Assembly: GCA_963844565.1 (NCBI GenBank)
Contig: CAWJON010000002.1
Location: 186,001 to 250,000 of the forward strand
Direction of reading: 5' to 3'
Origin: JAFEDN01 sp963844565
GTDB lineage: Bacteria; Pseudomonadota; Gammaproteobacteria; Coxiellales; Coxiellaceae
Length of the DNA stretch: 64,000 nt
Shown: piece after piece, positions 28,376 through 37,423 of the stretch
Layout: every line of letters begins with the position of its first letter
How positions within the stretch are numbered: position 1 is the first letter of the stretch
Notes under the pieces: model-generated
The model's database searches: none
Told to the model about the DNA's origin: nothing
What the model saw: only the letters and a program-made list of their open reading frames with translations
Made by a program: the position numbers and the translations under genes

Positions 28376-28960
28376 ATGAGCAAACCTTGTTTATTAGTAA
28401 TTGATTTTATCAATGATATAGTTCATGAGAAAGGTAAAACACCTTCTTGTGCGGGTTACGTGAAAGAGCATGGGGTAATAGAAAAAGCCAATGCCATGAT
28501 CAAAATAGCGCGTGAACATTCCTGGTTGATTTTGTTTGTGAAAGTGGCGTTTAACCCGGGCTACCTTGAGCTTCCAAAACAGTCTCCAGTGTTTGGTGGC
28601 GCACTTCAGAAAGGTGCTTTTAAATTAGGCGAATGGGGCGCCGAGTTTCATGAAGCGTTGGATTATCGTCCCGGTGATCCGGTGATTGTTAAACCTAGAG
28701 TCAGCGTATTTTACGCGACACCTCTGGAGACATATCTTCACGCTCAAAAAATTGATACTTTGATTATTGCTGGGGTTTCCACCAATAATGCAGTGCAGGC
28801 TACCGCGCGCGACGGTCACGACCGTGACTATCGAATTATGGTATTAAAAGATGCCTGCGGCGCCATGAATTCAGAGATACATAACATGTCTTTGACTTTA
28901 TTGGGACATTTGTCAACTATTGTTACGGTAGACACTGTAGAGTCAAGTCTCGAGACTTAG
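28376..28960 (+). CDS. Isochorismatase-family (cysteine hydrolase fold) protein
   Basis: 194 aa. The beginning KPCLLVIDFINDI has the family's first Asp, and VIVKPRVSVFYATPLETYL carries the Lys. At the third catalytic site GVSTNNAVQATARDGHD has Ala where cysteine hydrolases have Cys (TNxCV), so the usual Cys nucleophile is absent. Some isochorismatases (EntB type) work without a Cys, and others may be inactive. The ATG at 28376 has AAGGGGA upstream and matches the family start; the ATG at 28340 overlaps the FUSC stop and also has an AGAGG site, so a longer form is possible. Probably one unit with the FUSC protein under the LysR gene. Confidence 0.82.
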   Translation: MSKPCLLVIDFINDIVHEKGKTPSCAGYVKEHGVIEKANAMIKIAREHSWLILFVKVAFNPGYLELPKQSPVFGGALQKGAFKLGEWGAEFHEALDYRPGDPVIVKPRVSVFYATPLETYLHAQKIDTLIIAGVSTNNAVQATARDGHDRDYRIMVLKDACGAMNSEIHNMSLTLLGHLSTIVTVDTVESSLET

Positions 28961-29962
28961 TACCTGTTGTGAGTTTTTTGGTTGGGAGGAAGTTTCTATT
29001 ACCGCAGCTTTTGAGTTTTTCGGCTGCGTTAGTATAGACAGATTGCCGGGATGAATTTTAGTTTCTCGATTCTTGGGTGACAGATTATTTAAACATTTAT
29101 TAGAAAGATAAATTGTAGTCAACATGACTAAGAGTCCAGTAATTAATCCCGTTGCAGGTGAAACTTTTTTCTGTGAGATAATATAGACCATACATATTAT
29201 CCCAATCATACATATTAACCCTGTGCGCGGTATCGTAGACCGATATTCGATAGAGGGCTGCTGGCGCTGCACGAATCGTGGAGCATAGCTTGATTCATCA
29301 ATTTCTGCTAAAAAAGACTGCAATTTACTCTCGAATTGTGCACGATATTTATGTTTGAACATGACCTTCAATTCATCTTTATAACCATTAGGATTTTTTA
29401 TGCGCCAATTTTTCTTGGTTACGTTTACCCAATTTTTTGGATTAAGGAACCACTCAATTTGGGGTTGTTCATCTTTTAATGAATAAAAATAAGGGCAAGC
29501 TGCGACATAAATATCTTTTAAAAAAGGAAATATATTTCGGTTTATAGTATGAGTTGACAGTGGGGAGGGGTTTAATTTGTGTTCAGATATTATTAATTTT
29601 TTAATTGGTTCATAGCAATAAGTAGGTATTAAGTGTAGCTGATCTTTAGCTGGATCGTTAACATCGCAATCATTAGGGAGGTATATATCCACTAATAATT
29701 CTTCAGGCACTTGGCGCAGAGCAAAATCCTGCATTAAATTTTCAAAATCTTTGTCGGAGCCACCGCCCCGAACAATTAAAACTTGGGAATCAAGTGTTTC
29801 ATTCTCCCAGTTAAAAATTTTTGATTTACCCAATATTTCTCTATCGTACGGGCCAAAATAGAAAGGCTCCAAATTAATAAAGGCTATCCCCTTCGGTTTC
29901 AGTGCTTTAGCAATATTAATTAACGCTTCTTTCTTGTGAACAACATAAGAAAAAGTGACCAC
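28943..29962 (-). CDS. 5'-truncated SAM-methyltransferase-like gene with C-terminal membrane segments
   Basis: 339 aa as read from a GTG at 29962. The first residues, VVTFSYVVHKKEAL then ALKPKGIAFINLEP, match the end of a class I SAM methyltransferase core (motifs around D-L-I-F-S-V and the post-motif GG strand). The frame stays open upstream to 30085, adding a KFDLIF segment that belongs to the same fold, but contains no ATG, GTG or TTG start before a stop, and the SAM-binding motif I is missing. The gene is probably a remnant, or it uses an unusual start. Residues about 245-300 form two hydrophobic helices, and the tail is Ser/Lys-rich, like the neighbouring effector-like genes. It overlaps the end of the convergent isochorismatase by 18 bases. 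Confidence 0.5.
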   Translation of the reverse strand: MVTFSYVVHKKEALINIAKALKPKGIAFINLEPFYFGPYDREILGKSKIFNWENETLDSQVLIVRGGGSDKDFENLMQDFALRQVPEELLVDIYLPNDCDVNDPAKDQLHLIPTYCYEPIKKLIISEHKLNPSPLSTHTINRNIFPFLKDIYVAACPYFYSLKDEQPQIEWFLNPKNWVNVTKKNWRIKNPNGYKDELKVMFKHKYRAQFESKLQSFLAEIDESSYAPRFVQRQQPSIEYRSTIPRTGLICMIGIICMVYIISQKKVSPATGLITGLLVMLTTIYLSNKCLNNLSPKNRETKIHPGNLSILTQPKNSKAAVIETSSQPKNSQQVLSLET

Positions 29963-30216
29963 AGAAAAAATAAGATCAAACTTCTGCTTAGATTCAAAGT
30001 TTTTGTATATCTGAAAAAGTACGTTTGGTAAGAACCGCTGAACTGTTAAGTTTGAAATTAAATGAGGTTTGCTTCTCTTCTTTATTCATTTTATTTTTTG
30101 TTGATTAAATTACGTCAATATCCAGTGCTTTTGATAGGTAATGATATGCTCAAAATTTAGTCAAGTCAAGGGCCGCCCCTGAGTATGAGGTCAAGTTTTT
30201 AATATTTTCCTTAAGC

Positions 30217-31881
30217 TTAAGTGTTAAAAGCTTGAGGAATATTTTCTTTTTCGTGAGATGAAGTCACTTTTGGGGGGATTTTTTCAATGGTGGGAAAAAC
30301 TCCTGGGCTTAATTTCGACGTCAACACTGACTGTGTAGATGATTTACGACTGATTTTAAAATCCTGTTCCTCCTTTTGAAACTTTGCGATCCAGGTATGG
30401 ATTTCATGCTCTTTCGATGGATATGCTATTTTAAATAATTGGAGGAATTCATCGACAATTTGATTGCCAGTTGGTCTTGATGCTCGAAAAAGTTTCAAAT
30501 TACCTTGAAAGTATTGTTGAACTATTTTTAAAAATTTATGGTGCGGAGAAGAAGAATTTTTTTGTAAATATTTAGTGATAATATTTACCATTAAGGCAGA
30601 AAAATTCCACACATCATCCTTAGGGTGAGCCAAAAATGCAATTTTATCTTTCTCTGGTGAAAGTAATTTTTTAAAGTCAGTACAATTAATGATTATTTCA
30701 ATGGAGTCTGGACAGGCTTGGGGTAACTGTTTTCTTATTGAAGCTTGGCATATTAAAACTTTCTCTCGACAATATTGAAATTCTTGTTTTACTCTTATGT
30801 AAGCATCATTTAACGCCGAAAACTGAGATTCAGATTCTGCTTCTGGTTTGAAAGAGCTAATGGATTTTTTTAAAGAGAGATATTTATTGTATTTTAACAG
30901 TTCGTTGATTTTAGCTTTTCGCAAATCGCAAAAAAAGTCATGCTCTGGAGAAAAATAAGCAGGCGCACCTATGTAGTTTTTTAATAATTTTTCATCACCA
31001 TTAACCAATTCAGCGGAAGAAAAATCAGTCATTTTAAGCTGAAATTCTCCTTCTGAATTTAAAAAAACCAGGTAATTTTCTTCTTTTAAATCTCGCCAGA
31101 CTATGCCTAAATGATGCAGCCAAGCCAACGAGCTAGCTTGCTTAAATAAACCAAAAAAGAAATGTAAAGGGTTAATTTTAAACATGGGAATTATCGCTTC
31201 TCCATGGACCCAGTTAAACTGACTACCTAAAGCCAGTGGAGAGTATAAATTTATAATCCATCTTTTATTTTTAATACGAAGATCTCCAGCCATACTGGGA
31301 TTGGCATAAAACTCTCCAATTTTCTTAGAAAGTTTTTCTTCTTTTGTTGCTTCAGCCAATGCATTTTTTCCGGTTAAAATACTCACTGCATAAGCATAAG
31401 GTTTTGGCATTCCTGGCTGCCAATGCAAACAATATTGAACTTTTTTAGAATTCCCTTCCTCGATTTGCTTCATCCTTCGATAGCCTAATTTAATTTCTTC
31501 TTCGGTGAGATCAGGTTCTTTTAATCGCTTATCGTCAGAAAAATTAGCTAAGTTACTTTTAGTGCTGAAAAATACATGAATAACATCGTTCCTTAAAATT
31601 ATTTCAATGGTAAGATATAATCCTGTCTCTTGATAAGTAAGCAAAGTTGCTTGATTGATAGATTGTGCAATTCGTCCTCGAATTAGAGCTTCATTCTCTT
31701 CTTTCCCGAGCCACTCAAATATATTTATCAAACCTGTAGGGGAGATATGATGAGTCCATGAGTGATAATTTTTTGAATCGGAGGTTGATTTCAACTCTTG
31801 GGATGTACTTTTAATTACGTTAGGCATTTCTTTAACTGATTTAAAAAAACCATCAACGCCTTTAAATTCTTGTTTTGGCAT
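30217..31881 (-). CDS. Divergent eukaryotic-like protein kinase, candidate effector
   Basis: 554 aa. The catalytic loop WRDLKEEN (R263, D264, K266, N269) and TDFS (D286) match HRDLKxxN and DFG with W for H and S for G, and GAPAYFSPE (306-313) matches the activation-loop end. The N-lobe glycine loop and the ATP Lys are not clear in the first 200 residues. A protein kinase fold is well supported; activity is uncertain. After about residue 320 comes a helical domain, then a Ser/Pro-rich tail (RKSSTQSVLTSKLSPG). No signal peptide or transmembrane segment is seen, unlike most bacterial Ser/Thr kinases, so secretion into a host is the simpler reading. Same strand as a second kinase-like gene upstream. 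Confidence 0.75.
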   Translation of the reverse strand: MPKQEFKGVDGFFKSVKEMPNVIKSTSQELKSTSDSKNYHSWTHHISPTGLINIFEWLGKEENEALIRGRIAQSINQATLLTYQETGLYLTIEIILRNDVIHVFFSTKSNLANFSDDKRLKEPDLTEEEIKLGYRRMKQIEEGNSKKVQYCLHWQPGMPKPYAYAVSILTGKNALAEATKEEKLSKKIGEFYANPSMAGDLRIKNKRWIINLYSPLALGSQFNWVHGEAIIPMFKINPLHFFFGLFKQASSLAWLHHLGIVWRDLKEENYLVFLNSEGEFQLKMTDFSSAELVNGDEKLLKNYIGAPAYFSPEHDFFCDLRKAKINELLKYNKYLSLKKSISSFKPEAESESQFSALNDAYIRVKQEFQYCREKVLICQASIRKQLPQACPDSIEIIINCTDFKKLLSPEKDKIAFLAHPKDDVWNFSALMVNIITKYLQKNSSSPHHKFLKIVQQYFQGNLKLFRASRPTGNQIVDEFLQLFKIAYPSKEHEIHTWIAKFQKEEQDFKISRKSSTQSVLTSKLSPGVFPTIEKIPPKVTSSHEKENIPQAFNT

Positions 31882-32099
31882 TTATTTCTATTATTCTCTC
31901 TAGTTTAATCTTATTAATTTTATTTTTTAATAAAAATTTACATGAGCTGAACTATAAAATAGATTTATTAAAATAGTCTTAAGAAAAAATAATTAAATTT
32001 CCTCGATTAATCCATTAAGTTTACATAAATTACCAAATGATAAAATTGTACTTAAAGTAAAGAATCACAATCGATTTCGGAACAGGCTTTCATTTACAC

Positions 32100-32132
32100 G
32101 TCATTCTGGCGAAAGTCAGAATCCAGAATGAC
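32100..32132. repeat. Inverted repeat just downstream of the 32136 kinase gene
   Basis: GTCATTCTGG and CCAGAATGAC form a perfect 10-bp inverted repeat with a 13-base spacer (CGAAAGTCAGAAT). It lies 3 to 36 bases beyond the stop of the 32136 kinase gene. The sequence has the look of the short palindromic repeats (GTCATTC...CCAGAATGAC) scattered in many proteobacterial genomes. As it lacks a T-run on the minus strand, it would be a weak terminator at best. The rest of the 254-base gap to 31881 holds nothing I recognise. Confidence 0.6.
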
Positions 32133-32135
32133 TGA

Positions 32136-34094
32136 TTAAAAATCACCGCACATCATATTTCTAACTTCAAAACGATGACCTGCTGTTTTTTCTCTACCAT
32201 CCAAGAGTTTTTTAAAATCTTTATGGTTGCTTAATTCAGCGAGGGTTTGGCATTTTTCGAGGACGTTATAAAAAAGAGCTACCTGTGGATTTCTTTTTAC
32301 AAGGAACGAGCAAGCATTAACTTTTAATTGATTTCTTGCAACTTCCTGGAAACTTTGAAATCGTTGTTCTATACTCATTCCCTCGGTTGTCTGAATCCTG
32401 AAACGCATTTTGCCAATCCCATCAGCTACAGAAAATCCGTAAGTGGTTTTTCCATCCCAGTATTCATCTTTAATAAGTAATATTAGATTTGAAAATATCT
32501 CAGATAAATGGATTGGTTTGGATTGAGGTATTAGATCGTGATTTTTTGTCTCAGGTGTTACAGTAACTGGTATTATTTTAGTTTTTTCAGGCGCAATCTT
32601 GAGTTCTAGTTGAGTTACTTTATGAGTTTTTGAGGTTTCAGTATTTTTCTCTTCTATTTGCTCATGGGGTATAGAAGTAATTGGGTTTTCGATTTTTAAA
32701 ATCTTCGTTTGATTTTTAAATAATTGATAGATTTCACTTCTTTCGGAATAAGGATGATCGTTTCCTATGAAAGTGTTGATTTCTTTAAGAAAATAATCCT
32801 TGAATTCTTTGATATTTTGCCGCTCAGAACGAGGGAGTTCTAATTGTTCTTTGATATGCAGATAAAACTTATTTAATATATCAGGTAAGATATTATTATT
32901 TAATTTTTTAAATTTAACAATGATTTGCATAATTGTTACCAATAATTGGGTAACGTCTTCCTTTACATTAGCGTAAGTTTTTGTGCAGTCAATGTGCTCG
33001 CCTCTTTGTATTTTTTTCCAGATTATTTTAGTTTGAAAACGGTCAGCGGCTTTAGATAGTTTGCTATCAAATAATGGAGTGCCGTCAAATTTAGAGCGAT
33101 TAACTATATCAACAAATTGTTGCTCAGAAAGACTCCCGCCGTTTTCAAATTTTGTGTGAAGCACTTCTTTAATTAATTGCTGAAAATAATGATTATCAAA
33201 ACCCAAGTAATCTGATGATCCAGAAAATTCAGTATTTTCAGTTATTTTATCTTGATAACGAATCAATCCTAGATCTCCAATCTGGAATAAAGGTCCGTAT
33301 TTTTTTATCTCAACCAAAACGTTTTGGGGCTTGATGTCTCGATGTAATATATTCTTTGAATGTAAATAATCTAACCCAGAAATCAGTGAATACATTGACC
33401 ACAATGTATGTGACAGAGGTAGATCTTGAGATTTTTTACATTTTTTTAAATATTTCTCTAAATTAGTATCCTTGCGTGGGGAGAAAAAAGCTAATTTATC
33501 TGTGTTATCTCTTTTATTTAAATAGTTCTCACCGTAATAATACTTTATAATAAAAGGATTGTAACCCAGAGAACTTTGCAACTGTTGATACTCTGAGTTG
33601 AGCTGTTTGATATCTACAGAATCTAGAGATACTAAGGTGACCGTTGGAAAAATTTTTCCTTTGATAAAGGCAAAGCTATACCTAACTTTGGACTGCCCGC
33701 CTTTCCCACAAATTTTCTTTTTTGGGGAAGAATCCAATTTAAATAAATCTAACCAAGGTTCATCATTAAATTTACTGTTGGGATCAAAGAACAAGAATAT
33801 ATTGCCACCTTCGTTAACGATTAGCTGGTATGTAATTTTTAATTTTGATTGTTTTGTGCCAATTCTTTTTTTTCCATTTTCACTAAGATCATCGAAAAAT
33901 CCGTTGTTTTTAATTACATGCTTAAAAACATCGATAATGGCCTGGCGATCGCTGTTATTATTCGGACGAGTGAATCCCTTATATTCTTCAGGAAGCGTTT
34001 TTGCATTTTCAATCCTTTCGAGTTCCTTCTTACAGAAACCGATAAACTCATCTTTTTTAAGTTTGATTTCTCGCCTAAGGTCGCTTTTACTCAT
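32136..34094 (-). CDS. Eukaryotic-like Ser/Thr protein kinase, candidate effector
   Basis: 652 aa. A kinase core runs from about 125 to 420: glycine loop GKGGQSKV (130-137), catalytic loop HRDIKPQN (251-258; D253, K255, N258), and DLG (274-276) in place of DFG, preceded by LDYLHSKNIL. The VAxK lysine in the third strand is not apparent (PTVTLVSLD), so the enzyme may be atypical. A low-complexity Lys/Thr/Glu linker (about 470-525) leads to a C-terminal domain of about 120 residues with no known motif, including a segment RFQSFQEVARNQL. No signal peptide or membrane helix. Its neighbours on the same strand are a second kinase and a Cys-protease-like gene. Confidence 0.85.
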   Translation of the reverse strand: MSKSDLRREIKLKKDEFIGFCKKELERIENAKTLPEEYKGFTRPNNNSDRQAIIDVFKHVIKNNGFFDDLSENGKKRIGTKQSKLKITYQLIVNEGGNIFLFFDPNSKFNDEPWLDLFKLDSSPKKKICGKGGQSKVRYSFAFIKGKIFPTVTLVSLDSVDIKQLNSEYQQLQSSLGYNPFIIKYYYGENYLNKRDNTDKLAFFSPRKDTNLEKYLKKCKKSQDLPLSHTLWSMYSLISGLDYLHSKNILHRDIKPQNVLVEIKKYGPLFQIGDLGLIRYQDKITENTEFSGSSDYLGFDNHYFQQLIKEVLHTKFENGGSLSEQQFVDIVNRSKFDGTPLFDSKLSKAADRFQTKIIWKKIQRGEHIDCTKTYANVKEDVTQLLVTIMQIIVKFKKLNNNILPDILNKFYLHIKEQLELPRSERQNIKEFKDYFLKEINTFIGNDHPYSERSEIYQLFKNQTKILKIENPITSIPHEQIEEKNTETSKTHKVTQLELKIAPEKTKIIPVTVTPETKNHDLIPQSKPIHLSEIFSNLILLIKDEYWDGKTTYGFSVADGIGKMRFRIQTTEGMSIEQRFQSFQEVARNQLKVNACSFLVKRNPQVALFYNVLEKCQTLAELSNHKDFKKLLDGREKTAGHRFEVRNMMCGDF

Positions 34095-34247
34095 TTTTAT
34101 CCGTTTATGTACGTTGTTGTACCTTTGATTATATAAAATAAAAGTTAAGAGAATCTTAAATAATGGGTTGTTCCAGAAAGATTAGATTTTTTGCTGAAAA
34201 TATAAGAGGTAATGCTTATTTCCTAAGTAGAAAATTTTAGTTCTATT

Positions 34248-35030
34248 TCAGACGTTAAAGATTGGTTTTGATTCCGAGTCGTTTTTTGAATTTTTTTCTA
34301 ACTTGAGTGAAATTAGATCCATATCTTTTAGATCGTAAACTTTCATCAGTTCGAAACTTATTTCTGCAGGTATTTTTTTATGACGTGTTTTGTAAGTTTT
34401 GGGTGCGTAAAAATCGTTGAGATTTTTTGAAGAGATAATAGTGAAGTTTTTTTTCCAAAATGTATTAAATTCTTCTTGGGTCATGGCGAGATTTAACCAA
34501 GGATCTAAAAAAATTATTGAGTGTTTGTTGGTTTTACTGTCTTCGATGCTCGTGGAAGGGTTTTTAATCACTAGTACAAAATGATCCAATGGACTATGAA
34601 AAGACATAATTTCGACATGAAGACCAGTAATTAATTGCTTATTTTTGGCTAAAAAATGTAATCCGAATAAACACATAGCTAAACAATTGCCAGCTTTATT
34701 ATTCATTGCTGAAACAACGTTGCTAGTAAGATAATTTTCCTTTCTTTCCAATGATGTCAGATTATTATATTCATCAGAAAGATCGTTAATAACTATTTTT
34801 TGGAAAGATTCCAAAACTCGTTCATCAGCTAATTTTTTTAAAGGCTCATCAATAAGGCCATCAACCAAACGGTTCTTTTCCTTTCTGAAAAATAAAGAAG
34901 AGTTTATAAAAACTCTATCATCGTGAACTGATTTTGATCGAGAAATCGGCGCAATATTGGCTGATCCCAATAAGAAGGTGTCAGCGATGGTGTTTAAAAT
35001 TAACTGTACAGTTTCTTTTGGGATTGGCAT
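34248..35030 (-). CDS. Cys-His-Asp protease/transglutaminase-like protein, candidate effector
   Basis: 260 aa. Three motifs occur in papain-fold order: NKAGNCLAMC (C116), SPLDHFVLVI (H150) and IIFLDPWLN (D176). This matches the catalytic triad layout of YopT/AvrPphB-type C58 peptidases and of transglutaminase-like folds used by type III and IV effectors. C116 directly after a Gly-Asn, followed by a hydrophobic helix, supports it. The N-terminal 100 residues are helical and unassigned. Cytosolic, no signal peptide. It sits directly upstream of the kinase gene (gap about 150 bases) on the same strand. The exact family is not decided by sequence alone. Confidence 0.6.
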   Translation of the reverse strand: MPIPKETVQLILNTIADTFLLGSANIAPISRSKSVHDDRVFINSSLFFRKEKNRLVDGLIDEPLKKLADERVLESFQKIVINDLSDEYNNLTSLERKENYLTSNVVSAMNNKAGNCLAMCLFGLHFLAKNKQLITGLHVEIMSFHSPLDHFVLVIKNPSTSIEDSKTNKHSIIFLDPWLNLAMTQEEFNTFWKKNFTIISSKNLNDFYAPKTYKTRHKKIPAEISFELMKVYDLKDMDLISLKLEKNSKNDSESKPIFNV

Positions 35031-35118
35031 GTTTATTTAGCCTTTATTTGTTTAATTTTCTAGATTTTACTCCTTATATTATTTGACAAAAATTAAGGAA
35101 ATATGAAGTGCAAAAATC

Positions 35119-36093
35119 TTAGATTGACCTATTTTTTAGGCTCTCTAGTTCTGAGAGCAGGTCTAAACGATAATGATTTTGTAAATATAGGTTCAGATCC
35201 ATGGGGGTAATAAAATTTTCCTCTTGCGTCTTCATAGTTCTTTGAACCATATCAAAACCTTGATTCAGCAATTGCGCCATGTGCTGATCACGTGAAACGG
35301 CCGAGCTCCCCCCAAATATTACGGCGAGCAAACGGGTATCGCCACGTTTTGCTGAAGCCACTAAGTTAAATCCGGAACTTCCAATGTAACCGGTTTTAAT
35401 GCCATCCATGCCGCTATATCTTTCCATAAGATGATTGTGATTATGGTAATGAATACCGCCATAATTAAATTGGCCTAAGCTAAAATAAGTGTAAAATTTG
35501 GGGAACTGGTTTAATAACGCAAATCCTAAAGTGGCCATGTCTGAGGCTGTGGTTACCTGATTAGGATTGGGCAAGCCTGAAGCATTGTAAAAGTGGGTGT
35601 TGCTCATTCCCAGTGTGGTGGCTTGTTGGGTCATCGCATGGCTAAAACTAATTTCATCTCCGCTTAACGCTTCAGCCAGTACCACCGCTGAATCATTGGC
35701 GGATTGAGTCACGATGCTCATAATCGCATTTCTTACTGAAATAGTGTCTCCGGCCTTCAAACCTAAACTGGTGGCAGGTTGATGAGCGGCTCGCAAAGAG
35801 ACAGGCAATAGCTGATCGAGCTGTAAACGTCCGTCTTCCAGGGCTTGAAAAGTGAGATAAAGCGTCATCATTTTGGTCAGAGAGGCGGGATGACGCAAAC
35901 TGGTGGCATTAGTGGAATGAAGTACGTGCCCGGTGGCAGCCTCGATAACAATATCTGAGTATCTTCCGCTGCCGCTTAAAGGGTCATTGTTGGCTTTAAT
36001 TTGGGCTTGGGTTTGAGTTTGAGCCTGAGTTTGAGCGAAGCAGGTATTTAACATCAATCCACTGATTATAAAATATGCTAATAATCGAAACAT
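35119..36093 (-). CDS. D-alanyl-D-alanine carboxypeptidase, peptidase S11 family
   Basis: 324 aa. A signal peptide (LLAYFIISGLMLNTCFA) is followed by a short QTQAQ-repeat linker. The penicillin-binding motifs are present: SLTK (S71-K74), SAND (S131-N133) and KTG (233-235). It trims the terminal D-Ala from peptidoglycan pentapeptide in the periplasm. It is shorter than PBP5 (about 400 aa) and lacks the C-terminal beta domain and amphipathic anchor, closer to PBP7-like or small S11 members. A one-gene unit between the Cys-protease-like gene and an unknown gene on the same strand. Confidence 0.92.
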   Translation of the reverse strand: MFRLLAYFIISGLMLNTCFAQTQAQTQTQAQIKANNDPLSGSGRYSDIVIEAATGHVLHSTNATSLRHPASLTKMMTLYLTFQALEDGRLQLDQLLPVSLRAAHQPATSLGLKAGDTISVRNAIMSIVTQSANDSAVVLAEALSGDEISFSHAMTQQATTLGMSNTHFYNASGLPNPNQVTTASDMATLGFALLNQFPKFYTYFSLGQFNYGGIHYHNHNHLMERYSGMDGIKTGYIGSSGFNLVASAKRGDTRLLAVIFGGSSAVSRDQHMAQLLNQGFDMVQRTMKTQEENFITPMDLNLYLQNHYRLDLLSELESLKNRSI

Positions 36094-36244
36094 CCTTTTT
36101 CTCTTAAATTTGGTTTACCTTTGATTAAAATTTTAGCAGTACAATTGAGATTGTTCCAATAAAAGACAAAAAATGTTTAAAAATAAGGCGATGAATGGAC
36201 AGGAGAGGATCAAGTTTTGACCCTCTCATGATAGTTACCAGGCT

Positions 36245-37321
36245 TTATAATTTTGAGCGTATTTCAATTCTGGCGGGAACTGTGGAGGCTGGCGTGGGTT
36301 GGAGTATGGTCGGATTAACGACGCTAGAAAATAGTGCGGAATTTGTCATTGATGCAGAAACAGTTTCAATTGACGGGTGATCTTTACTTTCAGGCAGTTC
36401 TTCTTCGGCCATCCACTCGGACATAGGTTTTAACGTTGATTTAAATAGGTTTATCTTAGATTGAAATAACCTTCCTGGCATTCGAGAAGGCATTTGTTGG
36501 GTTAAAAATGTGGCATGTTCGGGACATAATAACGAAGCAACCGACATAAATATCACAGTGGGTAAATTAACAGATTTAGGACCTTGCCATAACCAAACGT
36601 ATAGCATAGACCAAGAGACAGCTTTTTCTGCCAGCGCACCTTCACGCTGAGCAATTTCCTGAGAGGCATCGAGTAATTTTAGTGGGTTAAAGGAAACTGT
36701 TTTACTCAGCTCTGCTAAGATTTCTCGCAGAAAAGGGTCCTTTCTAAGTAGGAGGGAGTATATTGTTCTAGACTCAAGGTCAACGGCTTTATATGTGTTA
36801 GGAAGCATTGTTAACCAACGGTATAAATACTGGGGATATTCAACTGGTATTATTTGACGTAGGCCTTCAACCAAGCCTTTTATATAATATTCCTTACAGT
36901 GAAAGTTATAATGTGAAGCCTTATGATATAAAGTAAAAACCATTCCCCAATGCTGGCCAAGCGCTAAGAATTTACCGATGGCGAAGGGTGGGTCGGCAAA
37001 TTGTGTATTAGTGTAATTTTCTAGATTTTTTAAATCACCACTTAGCGCATATCCTTCGCAAATGTTTACTGTGATTTTATTTGTACCTGAAGCGAAATTA
37101 GATTCCAAAAAGTTAACGGCTTGGATTTCACCTTGATATGCCAAATAAAACGCTGGTGTAACTGCTATTTGGATTTTGCTGGTGAGAGAGACCATTTCAA
37201 CGATCTTGAAGTCTTTTGTTTCTTTTGCGAGTTCTTCGAGTTCAGATTTTTTTTGTCCTTTAGCTAACTCACATATTCTTAAAAATTCCGGATTTTCAAT
37301 TTTAATTTCTATTGCTTTCAT
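36245..37321 (-). CDS. Unknown 358-aa protein, candidate effector
   Basis: No recognisable family. The first 290 residues are helical with repeated Leu-rich segments and could be a TPR- or ankyrin-like solenoid (for example NICEGYALSGDLKNLENYTN and the next, AIGKFLALGQHWG), but no repeat unit is clear. The last 60 residues are Ser/Thr/Pro-rich (SSVVNPTILQPTPASTV), as in the other effector-like genes here. No signal peptide or membrane helix. Flanked by the carboxypeptidase and the amino acid permease, both on the same strand, with which it is unlikely to be functionally linked. Confidence 0.5.
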   Translation of the reverse strand: MKAIEIKIENPEFLRICELAKGQKKSELEELAKETKDFKIVEMVSLTSKIQIAVTPAFYLAYQGEIQAVNFLESNFASGTNKITVNICEGYALSGDLKNLENYTNTQFADPPFAIGKFLALGQHWGMVFTLYHKASHYNFHCKEYYIKGLVEGLRQIIPVEYPQYLYRWLTMLPNTYKAVDLESRTIYSLLLRKDPFLREILAELSKTVSFNPLKLLDASQEIAQREGALAEKAVSWSMLYVWLWQGPKSVNLPTVIFMSVASLLCPEHATFLTQQMPSRMPGRLFQSKINLFKSTLKPMSEWMAEEELPESKDHPSIETVSASMTNSALFSSVVNPTILQPTPASTVPARIEIRSKL

Positions 37322-37423
37322 AAATTATTTTGACCTTATTTGGATACGTTTTTATAATGATTAAATGATACATGCGCAGGAGAAATATGTCAATAAAAAT
37401 AGGGATTTCGGTCTAGACTAAAA

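Noticed and set aside
33598..34136. Plus-strand frames of 176 and 95 aa opposite the 32136 kinase gene
   Set aside because: They lie fully antisense to a well-supported kinase gene and have no family motif or ribosome site.
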